From positions 1-52,819 of the forward strand of contig MIAN01000261.1 of the NCBI GenBank assembly GCA_001829125.1: 52,819 bases of DNA. The letters are read 5' to 3'. The DNA is from Spirochaetes bacterium GWB1_27_13 (GTDB lineage Bacteria; Spirochaetota; GWE2-31-10; MWDO01). Positions 20,701-29,199 of this stretch are shown in pieces (positions within the stretch are counted from its first letter, which is position 1; every line of letters starts with the position of its first letter). The position numbers and the translations under genes are program-made. The notes under the pieces were generated by a model. It made no database searches and was not told the DNA's origin. It saw only the letters and a list, made by a program, of their open reading frames with translations.

Positions 20701-21086
20701 AAAATATCTATTGGTAAATTTAAAATCATCGTTCCGTGTTCATGCTCTGAGTCTGTTAAAATTAACTTTTTATGATAAATTGTTATATTTTTTTTAGGGG
20801 GTATTAAATAGACGTAATTTGGTAAAACAATCATTCCATCTTCAGCTTGTAAAACTTTCATCTTAGTTTTTTTTGAAAGAATCTCAGCCATAAGACTTTT
20901 ATAATCGGGAGATAAATGTTGAACCACAACAAAAGAAAGCCCAGAATCAAAAGGCATATTTTCAAAAAAAATACCTAAAGCTTCAAGCCCTCCAGCAGAT
21001 GCCCCTATGCCTACTATATAATGATTTATATCCTTAATAGAATAGTCAATTTTATCTGAATTATCAAAATTTCCACTATCTAACAA
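17790..21086 (-). CDS. CheB-CheR fusion methylesterase/methyltransferase with PAS domains
   Basis: GIGASAGGLEAL, VVQHLSPD, LSGTGSDGTRG (CheB); WVAGCSTGEEAYSIAI, FATDID, DLISCRNLLIYL (CheR); coiled coil EELETSKEELQSTNEELLVANEELQSINEEL; PAS segments. Confidence 0.9.
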   Translation of the reverse strand: MLDSGNFDNSDKIDYSIKDINHYIVGIGASAGGLEALGIFFENMPFDSGLSFVVVQHLSPDYKSLMAEILSKKTKMKVLQAEDGMIVLPNYVYLIPPKKNITIYHKKLILTDSEHEHGTMILNLPIDIFFKSLAKDQGKKSIGIILSGTGSDGTRGIRAIKEANGMVMVQDEKSAKFDGMPRSAISTGIVDYVLSAEKMPEELLKYIQNPYVLSKNHISLLQDNDCLTKIFALIRNKTGIDFSYYKETTVLRRIERRLSINQIGNLNDYVRYLLEYSNEIITLSKELLIGVTSFFRDTDAFEEISLKVIPSIFENKISNSPIRVWVAGCSTGEEAYSIAILFKEYMEKTNKKFDIKIFATDIDTNAVSIASTGIYPESIIADVGEDRLQKYFTKKGDNYKIMPCIREMIIFARHNIIKDPPFSKIDLISCRNLLIYLQNVLQKKVISLFHFALNKGSFLFLGTSETIGDWDNFFVSFVSKFKIYQHQDGIKTMEIDSINIYNPENTDAYSKERINFSKLKNSATDIFINSIYEQLIEQYVPLSIIVNENNELLHAYGDINQYLKIPSGKISLDILKMVKDDLSIALSTAIHRVLKDKKELIYKDVIFKEKDVVKSLTLNIKPCIDTKTDQTYILIIFQENKILDTNDNIERFDVENKASQRIMDLEHDLQYIKEDLQTVIEELETSKEELQSTNEELLVANEELQSINEELNGEIITISSQYQSKIKELTDLNDDINNLSKITDNVTIFLDKKLYIRKYIQVDGDEINLLKSDIGKPLSRISCNFKYIDLVEETEKVFESLILKEIEIQTIKGSWYLLRILPYTTKDNKVKGCVLTFVNITKLKESVENIKKFSYAVEQSLNSIIITDVNGNIQYVNPIFLEKTGYCLDEIIGKNVRILKFALMSPSVYEDILKTIKEGKIWRGKLCNRKKNGELYWISASISGIRDEIGEITNYVNVSQDIIDIKTKENKLLIEESILSKILKFSSKALLYIDYKGKILYTNKKLEKIFEIDKNKILNTNFNNPDWIFLDTNNKEIDLNDLPFSKIKTKKDEIKNMIYNIKLKSEKIISVSIDGIPIFDDLNNLAGAIFFLDNKYLS

Positions 21087-21438
21087 AATATAGCTCCTTT
21101 TTAGTTAAACCTATTTATTAATAAGCATTACCTCTTCAAAAAATAGATTAACGCCTTGTCTATCCTGCCAGATAAAAACATTCTCTAAATTAGAATTTAA
21201 TTTAGTATTATGTATAATAATAATGAATTATAAATAAAAAATCAATGATTTTTAAAAAGTTAATTCATAATTTGGATAAAATAGTTTTTTTTGCTACAAT
21301 GGATGTCAAATTAAAATTTAAGAGGTTTTAGCCACAGAATTCCAAAGAAAAATGAGATGTAGATACCTGATAAATTTCCACTTTCAATCTTAATGGAGAT
21401 AACTGAGGCTAAATACCCATTCTTTCCAAAAATCAGTA

Positions 21439-22701
21439 TTATTTACTTATTATTTTTATTTCGATAAATCTTTTTTCTAAAGGAGTCTCTCTTTGATAAA
21501 CTCTTCCTGAGGCAAGTATTTTTATTTGGTCCTTATTTATCCCTCTACTAATTAATATATTTTTTATAGTCATAGCCTGTTTTTTTGCAAACTCAATTTC
21601 TTTAGTCGGATCACCAAAATAAATAGAATATCCACCAATTGCAATAATTAAATTTTTGTTACTATTAAGAATTTTAGAAATACTTTGAATTATTGCAAGC
21701 GATTTTTTACTTGTTATCGAATCATTATCAAAAAATATTCCATTTATTAAAAGAGTTTCTCCTTTTTTAGCAGAAACAAAGTCTTTTGATATTTTTTGTT
21801 GATATTCTAAAAGTTCTGTATCTTCTTTTTTTTGAATAATTTTATTTTCAGTCACATCTGAGGTAGTATCTTTTTTATCTATTTTTACAATATCTTTTGT
21901 ATTATCATCTTTTGTACTATCATTTTTTTTATCTATTTTTACAATATCTCTTGTACTATCATCTTTTTTGTCTATTTTTACAATATCTTCTTTTTTATCT
22001 ATTTTCTTTACGATTTTTTTATCTTTAACATAGTTAGAAAAATCGACATCAAAAGAAACTCCTGTTGACCAAACAAACATAGCTGTATTTAGCTCGCTTT
22101 GATCATTCTTATAAAACCAATTCATAATTCCAATATCAATATATAAATTAATCCATTCAAAAAAAGGTTTAAAGTTAGTCCTTATTGCACCATAATAATA
22201 AGGAGACGCAAAAACTGGATTAAAAAATATGTCAAATTTATTGTTAATCTCAAAATTTATATATTTAAATGGCATGTAAAAAATAAAATCTAATAAAAAA
22301 GAAAGCCCACCCTCATTCTTGCTTATTACCCCAAGAGAATTATAATTAATCGCAGATTTAAACCATCCTCCACCAATTCCACTTTTTAGCTCAAAATAAC
22401 GGATAGGTTTATAATAAAAATCAAAAAATCCATTTAAGATATTCCATGCACCCTTAAATTTACTTATATCAGCATTTGTAAAAGAAAAATATCTTTCTTG
22501 AATCTCAAGTCCAAAAGTAAAATTTTTATATTTAATACCCCCCATAAAAAAACCTTCAAAAGAGATTAAATATTGATTAGAATTTTCATAAAAAAAAGGC
22601 TTTGTTAAAAAACCTGAATTGAATCTAAAAGATACATTATCTTGAGGATTTAAATAAGATGTAAAAATAAAAAAAACAAGAAATAATAATATAGTTTTCA
22701 A
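21439..22701 (-). CDS. Outer-membrane protein with repetitive Lys/Asp linker and OmpA-like C-terminal domain
   Basis: Signal peptide; IVKIDKKDD(S/T) repeats; C-terminal LINGIFFDNDSITSKKSLAIIQSI...IAIGGYSIYFGDPTKEIEFAKKQAMTIKNILISRGI. Confidence 0.7.
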   Translation of the reverse strand: MKTILLFLVFFIFTSYLNPQDNVSFRFNSGFLTKPFFYENSNQYLISFEGFFMGGIKYKNFTFGLEIQERYFSFTNADISKFKGAWNILNGFFDFYYKPIRYFELKSGIGGGWFKSAINYNSLGVISKNEGGLSFLLDFIFYMPFKYINFEINNKFDIFFNPVFASPYYYGAIRTNFKPFFEWINLYIDIGIMNWFYKNDQSELNTAMFVWSTGVSFDVDFSNYVKDKKIVKKIDKKEDIVKIDKKDDSTRDIVKIDKKNDSTKDDNTKDIVKIDKKDTTSDVTENKIIQKKEDTELLEYQQKISKDFVSAKKGETLLINGIFFDNDSITSKKSLAIIQSISKILNSNKNLIIAIGGYSIYFGDPTKEIEFAKKQAMTIKNILISRGINKDQIKILASGRVYQRETPLEKRFIEIKIISK

Positions 22702-22720
22702 ATAAAAAATCCTTTAAACT

Positions 22721-22853
22721 AAATTATAACAAATATATTAAATTTTGTCTTTAAAAATAAAAAAAATTATTGTAATGTTGTAATGGAATTTCTACCATTT
22801 TATAAAAATTATAACAAATATATTAAATTTTATCTGCAAAAATAAAAAAAATC
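22721..22853 (-). promoter_or_regulatory. Two tandem copies of a ~47-nt promoter-bearing repeat upstream of the OmpA-like CDS
   Basis: AAATTATAACAAATATATTAAATTTTRTCT..AAAAATAAAAAAAAT at 22721 and 22806 (85-nt offset). Each contains TATAAT on the minus strand; the proximal copy has AAGACA-17-TATAAT. Confidence 0.6.
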
Positions 22854-23031
22854 TATTATAATTATTTAAAATGATTTTTATATGCTAAAAATTTAATTGT
22901 TCAAACAAATTCGACTCTTAGGGGATAACTAAGATAAATTTTTTGATGAACTATAAAAAAATCGTTTCTACGATTTATTAATATTTACTTTAATTCAATT
23001 TTGGATTAGAATAAAATAGAGAGTATAATTT

Positions 23032-23637
23032 ATGTTAAATTTTAAAATATTAATAATAGATGATGACAATATGGGTCTCGAAGTAATATCTTCCATTATT
23101 CAAAAAGCTGGCTATACTGTTACAAGTGTAAATTCAGCAAAATTAGCGATTGCTATTTTAAAAGATTTTACTCCAGACCTAATATTACTTGATTTAATGA
23201 TGCCAGAAATGGATGGCTTTAGTTTTTTAAAAATAATAAAAGCAGATGTAAATCTAAAGAAAATACCCGTAATCGTTTTGTCTGCAAAAATTGACAAAAA
23301 AGATGTAGTAGAAGCTTTTAAACTTGGTGCGGTTGATTATGTAACCAAACCTTATGACAGTATCGAAATAATAGCTCGCATTAATATTCATTTAGAATTA
23401 AAAAAAACCAAAGATGAACTAGAAGAAAGAGTAAATGAGTTACAACATGCTTTAAACGAAATTGATACACTAAGAAATTTACTTCCTATATGTGCAAGTT
23501 GCAAAAGGATTAGAGATGATAAAGGGTATTGGCATCAAGTAGAAGATTATATCACAAAAAATTATAAGATAAAATTCTCTCACAGCCTTTGCAAAGAATG
23601 TGCACAAAAACTTTATCCAGAGTATTATGATGAATAA
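23032..23637 (+). CDS. Response regulator with C-terminal Cys-rich tail
   Basis: IIDDDNMGLE...LILLDLMMPEMDGF..VIVLSAK..AVDYVTKPYD receiver; tail CASCKRIRDDKGYWHQVEDYI..SHSLCKEC. Confidence 0.85.
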   Translation: MLNFKILIIDDDNMGLEVISSIIQKAGYTVTSVNSAKLAIAILKDFTPDLILLDLMMPEMDGFSFLKIIKADVNLKKIPVIVLSAKIDKKDVVEAFKLGAVDYVTKPYDSIEIIARINIHLELKKTKDELEERVNELQHALNEIDTLRNLLPICASCKRIRDDKGYWHQVEDYITKNYKIKFSHSLCKECAQKLYPEYYDE

Positions 23638-23785
23638 ATTTGTTATATGATAATATTTCTTTTCACAGAGAGAAACACAGAGAAGTCAAAAAAAATAGAA
23701 CAAATGCCCATTTTTACAAAAAAAATCTCTAAATTTGAATTTTCCTATTAAATCTTAGTAAAATAACTGTTAAAATTTTAAAAAT

Positions 23786-23812
23786 TACTGGCAATTGTTC
23801 TAATTGCCAGTA
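23786..23812. repeat. Intergenic hairpin with 11-bp perfect stem and GTTCT loop
   Basis: TACTGGCAATT-GTTCT-AATTGCCAGTA; related to the hairpin at 13197-13227. Confidence 0.85.
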
Positions 23813-23824
23813 TAGTATTAAAAC

Positions 23825-24142
23825 TCATTTCTTTAAAGAATCAATTTTCTCATTGAGTTCTTTCATCATGTTTTTTAGTTCATCCATTTCAGCCTTTGTA
23901 GCAAGACCAATCTTTGAAGCCATTTCTTCTACTTTTTCCTTCATTTTATTTATATCTTCTTCATGATTTTTAAACCATTCATCCGCTTTTTCTTTGTATT
24001 CCTCTTTTTTTGTAGAAATTTTTTCTGCAAACTCTTTATATCGCTCTTCCCTTTTTGCTTTATATTCATCTGCCTTTTTTTCTATTTCTTCACCAGCTGA
24101 AAATAATAAAACTCCCAAATCTTTCAAAAATGATTTCATCAT
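23825..24142 (-). CDS. Small coiled-coil protein (phasin/DUF-like)
   Basis: MMKSFLKDLGVLLFSAGEEIEKKADEYK...; ATG at 24142 preceded by AAAGGGG. The ORF-track start at 24229 runs through repeat DNA. Confidence 0.6.
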   Translation of the reverse strand: MMKSFLKDLGVLLFSAGEEIEKKADEYKAKREERYKEFAEKISTKKEEYKEKADEWFKNHEEDINKMKEKVEEMASKIGLATKAEMDELKNMMKELNEKIDSLKK

Positions 24143-24154
24143 AAACCCCTTTAT

Positions 24155-24206
24155 AACAAAAATTAACACTAATTTTATAACACAGATTTTCTCGATTACG
24201 CAGACT
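24155..24206 (-). repeat. Decamer-type intergenic repeat, minus orientation
   Basis: Minus strand: ...AATCGAGAAAATCTGTGTTATAAAATTAGTGTTAATTTTTGTTATAAAGGGG. Confidence 0.55.
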
Positions 24207-24217
24207 ACATTTAGCAT

Positions 24218-24260
24218 AATCTGTGTCAATCTATCCTAACCTGTGTTAATCTGTGTTATA
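24218..24260 (+). repeat. Four consecutive 10-nt units, plus orientation
   Basis: AATCTGTGTC/AATCTATCCT/AACCTGTGTT/AATCTGTGTT then ATA. Confidence 0.8.
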
Positions 24261-24309
24261 ATAAATATAATGATAAAAGGAAAAATTTACCAATATTTTT
24301 ACAATTTAT

Positions 24310-25269
24310 TTATGAACCACAACATTTTTTGTATTTTTTACCACTTCCACAAGGACAAGGATCATTTCTTCCTATTTTTGAACTGCTATTTTTTACAGAA
24401 TCAACATCCTCTTCATCATCATCAAATTCATAATCATTATCATCTTCATAATCTAAGTCCTCATCTTCGTCTTCATCGTAATCATCATAAACACTTTCTT
24501 CATCATAACATTCATACCATTCTTCTAAGAGTTCTACGACATTATTTATTTTTTGATTTACAATTCTATCTCGTGACTCTTTTAAAACTTCATCTTCTGT
24601 TTTTTTGAATATATCTTTTATTTCTTTTAAACTATCATCTTCTGCTATCATTTGCATAAATTTATCAGAAAACTTTTTTGTAAAATATTTTTCTGCATCT
24701 GGTAACAATTCTTTTAAATAACAATCTGCGGCACTAACCAAAAGATTCAGTTTAAATAAATTTTCTTCTGTGTCAGAAATCTTAATAAAAGATTTATAAG
24801 CATTTAGAAGAGTATTTCTATCAATCTCATTATTAAGGTATAAAATAGCATAAATTTCAGAAAAAACAATTCTAGTAAAGTCTGCATTATCTGTATTCTC
24901 AACAACAGAATTAACAAAAGCAAAATCAGCATTAAAAACAGATACTATAATAGCAGGATAGAAATCCCAAAGAAGATCATCAGCAAAAAGATTATCATTT
25001 TTTGGTGGAGATAAAATAAATTTAGATATCAAAGGAAATGATTTTTTATCCCTAAAATAGGCTAACAAAAACATTGCATAAACACTACCTGTATAGTTAT
25101 AATCTTCATCATCCGAGTCAGATTCTTCACCATTTTTAATTGCAGATTCTAGAATTTTATATAATTCTGGAATAATTTCTTCTTTTCTTTTTATTGCTTC
25201 TTCTACCGCCTCTTTTGGAAAAAATTCTCCATAAGTACTAATTTTTTCGATTATTTCTTTAATTTCCAT
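24310..25269 (-). CDS. DUF1186-like protein with acidic linker and C-terminal SEC-C motif
   Basis: C-terminal [21 protein letters not shown]; preceding [16 protein letters not shown] tract. Confidence 0.75.
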   Translation of the reverse strand: MEIKEIIEKISTYGEFFPKEAVEEAIKRKEEIIPELYKILESAIKNGEESDSDDEDYNYTGSVYAMFLLAYFRDKKSFPLISKFILSPPKNDNLFADDLLWDFYPAIIVSVFNADFAFVNSVVENTDNADFTRIVFSEIYAILYLNNEIDRNTLLNAYKSFIKISDTEENLFKLNLLVSAADCYLKELLPDAEKYFTKKFSDKFMQMIAEDDSLKEIKDIFKKTEDEVLKESRDRIVNQKINNVVELLEEWYECYDEESVYDDYDEDEDEDLDYEDDNDYEFDDDEEDVDSVKNSSSKIGRNDPCPCGSGKKYKKCCGS

Positions 25270-25283
25270 TTATAAACTCCATT

Positions 25284-26258
25284 TTATTCATATTCAACTG
25301 GTTTTCCACCAGAATCATAAGTTTTTAATCTAATACGATTACCTTTATCGTCATATTCATAAAGATAATAGTACTGCAATTTATTTGAATTATCAAAATC
25401 AGACCTTTTAATCTGATTTCCCTTATCATCATATTCAAAAGTAGTAAAGTCTTTTAATTGTGAATCATCACTATAATTATATTGTTTTGTTTTATTTCCT
25501 TTATTATCATACTCATAAGCAATGACAATGTTACCTTTCTCATCATAGTTATATTGCTTTATGCTATTTTCTTTATAATTGTATTCATAAATAAATTTTA
25601 ACACCCCATTTTCATTATAATAAGAATATTTTTTAAAACCTTTATTTATATCATACTCATAAATATATTTTGTTTTACCATCTTTAGTAAAATTAACCTG
25701 TTTTACTTTATTTTCTTTTTTATCATATTCATAACTGTCTTCAATTTTACCATCACCATTAAAATTTAAATGCTTAATTTTATTACCTTTTTCATCATAC
25801 TCATACTTCGTAAAATCAAGCAAATCTCCTGACTCATCATATTTTAAATTCTTTAATTGATTACCATTTTCATCATACTCATAATTTACATAATAGAATT
25901 TTCCTTTATCATCATAGAATGTTTCTTTTATTTTATTGCCTTTTTCATCATAATCATAAATTGTTTCCAATTTTCCATTATTATATTTTAAGTTTTTTAT
26001 TACACTTCCATTTTTATTGTAGTAGTAAGAATAAATTAATTGCCCCAACGAATCATAAGTATAAACTTTTGAAAGAGAACCATCTTTATTATATTCATAA
26101 TTTATATAATCTTTCAGATCAGAAGTGTTATCTTTATTTAAAATTTCTATTTTTTTTCCATTTGCATCATATTTATAATAAATTTTAGACCTATTACAAT
26201 TTAAACAAAAGAAAAAAACTAAAATAATAAACAAAAATCTAAACAGTAGTTTTATCAT
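25284..26258 (-). CDS. Lipoprotein made of YD-type (RHS-like) repeats
   Basis: Lipobox-like FFFCLNC; recurring YEYDEKGNKIK units. Confidence 0.75.
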   Translation of the reverse strand: MIKLLFRFLFIILVFFFCLNCNRSKIYYKYDANGKKIEILNKDNTSDLKDYINYEYNKDGSLSKVYTYDSLGQLIYSYYYNKNGSVIKNLKYNNGKLETIYDYDEKGNKIKETFYDDKGKFYYVNYEYDENGNQLKNLKYDESGDLLDFTKYEYDEKGNKIKHLNFNGDGKIEDSYEYDKKENKVKQVNFTKDGKTKYIYEYDINKGFKKYSYYNENGVLKFIYEYNYKENSIKQYNYDEKGNIVIAYEYDNKGNKTKQYNYSDDSQLKDFTTFEYDDKGNQIKRSDFDNSNKLQYYYLYEYDDKGNRIRLKTYDSGGKPVEYE

Positions 26259-26318
26259 AGTAAAATCAAATTACCTTCTATGGAAACAAGAAGTAATTAC
26301 CTTCTTTCATTCTATATA

Positions 26319-26360
26319 AATTCCGTGCCAATTTGCTACAATCTGATTAATCCATATTAT
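26319..26360 (+). repeat. Decamer-type intergenic repeat, degenerate copy
   Basis: AATTCCGTGCC/AATTTGCTAC/AATCTGATT/AATCCATATT then ATA. Confidence 0.5.
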
Positions 26361-26437
26361 AATATTATATCTTTTTAATCTTTTTTACAATAATTATTTA
26401 TTCTTTTTAAAAATTTATTTGAAAACTTATAAAAAAT

Positions 26438-27196
26438 TTAAAGACAATAAGTCTTATTCAGTTCATAAAGTACAATGCCAACACTAACAGATAGATTTAA
26501 AGAATCTATTTTATTATTTGTTGGGATCGTTATACTCACATCGCAATTTCTTTTGACAAGAGGTCTTATTCCCCTACCCTCTTCACCAAAAACAATACAC
26601 GCTTTATCTGAAAATTTTACACCACTAAGTTTTTCACCATCTTTATCCGCAGCATAAACCCAATAATTGTTTGCTTTTAAAAATTCTATCGTGCGAGTAA
26701 TATTTGTAACATATACTATATCTAATAAATTTACTGCACCACTTGATCTTTTTATGACAACATCGTTTATTGGAGCAGAGTTATCCTTTGGTAAAACAAC
26801 ATATTTTACATTAAAAAGTAAAGAACTTCGTAAAATAGCACCTAAATTACCAACATCTTTTATTCCATCAAGAATAACAGTTAATTCTTTAATATCTGTT
26901 GATTCTTCTATTTTTCTAATAAAATCTTCTTCAGATAGTACTTTATTGACATCTTCTTCTGTTTTTAAGACAATACCTTGATGATTTTTATCACCAAAAT
27001 ATTTTATAAAGTATTCTTTATCAACAAAACTAATTTCAATATTTTTTGTTTTTGCTTCATCTAATAATTCTTTTATAGATGGATTTGTGACATTATTTTG
27101 TACAAATAAAACACCTTTATTAATTATTTTTAGAGCTTCTTTAACTGGGTTTTTTCCATAAATATAGTTGGTTTCATTATTAATAATTTTTGACAC
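26438..27196 (-). CDS. rlmB: TrmH/SpoU-family RNA 2'-O-methyltransferase, RlmB-like
   Basis: YGKNPVKEAL N-terminus; VILDGIKDVGNLGAILRSS; IVFGEEGRGI; SLNLSVSVGIVLYEL knot motifs. Confidence 0.8.
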   Translation of the reverse strand: MSKIINNETNYIYGKNPVKEALKIINKGVLFVQNNVTNPSIKELLDEAKTKNIEISFVDKEYFIKYFGDKNHQGIVLKTEEDVNKVLSEEDFIRKIEESTDIKELTVILDGIKDVGNLGAILRSSLLFNVKYVVLPKDNSAPINDVVIKRSSGAVNLLDIVYVTNITRTIEFLKANNYWVYAADKDGEKLSGVKFSDKACIVFGEEGRGIRPLVKRNCDVSITIPTNNKIDSLNLSVSVGIVLYELNKTYCL

Positions 27197-28100
27197 TATC
27201 TATCTTCCCATCAAAATCAGTATCTTTTTCTACTTTTATTATTTGCCTTTTATTATTTGAATAATGCCATTCATCTACCTTGCCATCAAAATTATCATCT
27301 TTTTCTATAACCACATCTTTTAAACCACCTTCAGCATTATAAGTGTATTTTACCCACATATCAGGTTTTGTATCATTATTTGTATCATGTTCCTCTTTAA
27401 GAATAGTTCCATTTTCATCAAAATAATATATATCATCCATTTTTTCGTTATTATAGCCAAGAGTAAATAAAATCTCATCTATTTTTCTATAATCATCTGG
27501 CTTTAGAGTCTTTTTCATTATATATTTTCTTTCGTTTTCATTCTTTTCGTAGAATGCTAATAATAGATTTTTATTTTGTGGTGTTACTTTTGCAAGTATT
27601 TCTTTCTCAAAATAGTCAATAGTACTCTCTTCTGGTGTAATTTTATCCATACTTTCTTTTATTTTTACACCATTACTATTATATTCTTCAATTTTATCAA
27701 ATTTACCATTAAAATTCTCATCACTCTTTTGTAAATAAACCTTATCCTTTTCTTCATATCTAATCAAATCTATTTTTCCATCATTATTAGAATCTATTTT
27801 TATTTCTTTAAAAAAACTCTTTCCTTTAACTGTAACAGTCATAAATATATCTGGTTTTCCATCAGCATCATAGTCTTGAATATCAGAAAAAATCAAATAA
27901 ACTATATTTTTCTCAGATACATAAAAACACGACTCATCTGGTTTATCATTTCCATTTACATCGAGTAATTTCCAATCTTTATAAACTTCAATTTTTAACC
28001 ATCTATCAATTTTTTTATCATTATTTTCATCTAAAGTAACATCAACAGAAAATGCACTGATTGCAATTAACAAAAATAAAATACAAAACTTCAATTTCAT
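27180..28100 (-). CDS. Exported protein with multiple EF-hand/dockerin-like DxNxDGxxD loops
   Basis: Signal peptide; DENNDKKID, DVNGNDKPD, DYDADGKPD, DSNNDGKID, DENFNGKFD, DTNNDTKPD, DDNFDGKVD, DTDFDGKID. Overlaps the next CDS by 17 nt. Confidence 0.7.
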   Translation of the reverse strand: MKLKFCILFLLIAISAFSVDVTLDENNDKKIDRWLKIEVYKDWKLLDVNGNDKPDESCFYVSEKNIVYLIFSDIQDYDADGKPDIFMTVTVKGKSFFKEIKIDSNNDGKIDLIRYEEKDKVYLQKSDENFNGKFDKIEEYNSNGVKIKESMDKITPEESTIDYFEKEILAKVTPQNKNLLLAFYEKNENERKYIMKKTLKPDDYRKIDEILFTLGYNNEKMDDIYYFDENGTILKEEHDTNNDTKPDMWVKYTYNAEGGLKDVVIEKDDNFDGKVDEWHYSNNKRQIIKVEKDTDFDGKIDSVKNY

Positions 28101-28446
28101 AAAAAACCTTCCTTAAAATACAGTTCTTTTCAATATATATTAAATGTTTTAAATTTGAATAGTTGTTATTATAACTTTTTTCTTTTTATTTGAGAATAGA
28201 TTTTTTTAATTTTATATAATAATTTACAAACTAAAAGTTAAAGCATATACAAAAAAACTTTTTAATTAATTTGTAAATAAATAATATTAATCTTTAAAAA
28301 AACATTTTTTTCTAGTATAAGGTTTATAATAATAATTGTAATTAAAACAATTATCTGATATATACTTTGTTACATCTGCTTAATTTATTAGAATGTTTTT
28401 GTATAGCATTTCATTATTAAGTTAAAAATTTTTATATGGGGATTTT

Positions 28447-29199
28447 ATGAGAAATAAATTTAGTATTTTACTTATCATTTTTACTTTAACAAACATTTTT
28501 TTGTTTTCTGAAAATATATATTTTTTTACAAGAACAACTTTTGCCATATCTCAATTTTGGGAAGGCGATACAACAGGAGACCCTGATTTAAACAGTCCTG
28601 CACCTGTTGCAAGAAAATATTTTTCAAATTTTTTAACTGGTTCTTTTGGAGCAGGAGTTGAAATGGTCATCTGGGACAATGGTAAAAAAAGAGGCTCTCG
28701 TATTTTTGCTAAGGCTGGTATAGATGTGTTATTCGCAGGACCTACTTATCTTGGATATTACAATTATGATCCTAATAAAGCATTAAGTAATGACCAACTA
28801 AAGTCTGTCAATTTGAATGGTGGTCTATTATATACAGGATTTGACTTAGACTTGTTTATTGGTGGAAGTTTTCCAAAAACTGATTTGTTATGGGGACTTG
28901 GTTCAATGTTTTATTTTATGTTCCCTTCTTATGGACAAAATTATAATGTATCATCCTTTTCAGAAAGGTTTAACTTTTATGCAGCCCCTGCTTTACTCAT
29001 AGCTTATGATATTTTTATACCAAATACAAATCTTAAAATCACACCACAATTAAGGACTGGTTTTACATGTTTACCACTCATACCAAACGATATGATGAAA
29101 AACGAAACTGATGGCTACAAACAAAAAGAAATGTATAGTGGTTTCTATATTGATTTATCTGTATCATTTAGTTTTTATGCAATACAATGGAAAAAATAG
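28447..29199 (+). CDS. Hypothetical outer-membrane/exported protein
   Basis: Signal peptide MRNKFSILLIIFTLTNIFLFSE; preceded by ATGGGGAT. Confidence 0.55.
   Translation: MRNKFSILLIIFTLTNIFLFSENIYFFTRTTFAISQFWEGDTTGDPDLNSPAPVARKYFSNFLTGSFGAGVEMVIWDNGKKRGSRIFAKAGIDVLFAGPTYLGYYNYDPNKALSNDQLKSVNLNGGLLYTGFDLDLFIGGSFPKTDLLWGLGSMFYFMFPSYGQNYNVSSFSERFNFYAAPALLIAYDIFIPNTNLKITPQLRTGFTCLPLIPNDMMKNETDGYKQKEMYSGFYIDLSVSFSFYAIQWKK

Noticed and set aside
23655-23690. CACAGAGAGAAACACAGAGAAG short direct repeat
   Set aside because: Short and degenerate; only one such site noticed in the window, insufficient to call an element.
13154-23718. Possible shared flanking box GCCATTTTTACA (13154-13165) / GCCCATTTTTACA (23706-23718) upstream of the two GTTCW hairpins
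   Set aside because: Spacing to the hairpins differs (about 34 vs 68 nt) and the intervening sequence does not align; probably AT-rich coincidence.
24143-24229. N-terminal extension of the small coiled-coil ORF (start at 24229)
   Set aside because: The extension is translated repeat DNA; ATG at 24142 follows a good AAAGGGG SD.
24243-24608. + strand ORF with His/Leu-rich product
   Set aside because: Antisense to the acidic DDE tract of the SEC-C gene; composition explained by the opposite strand.
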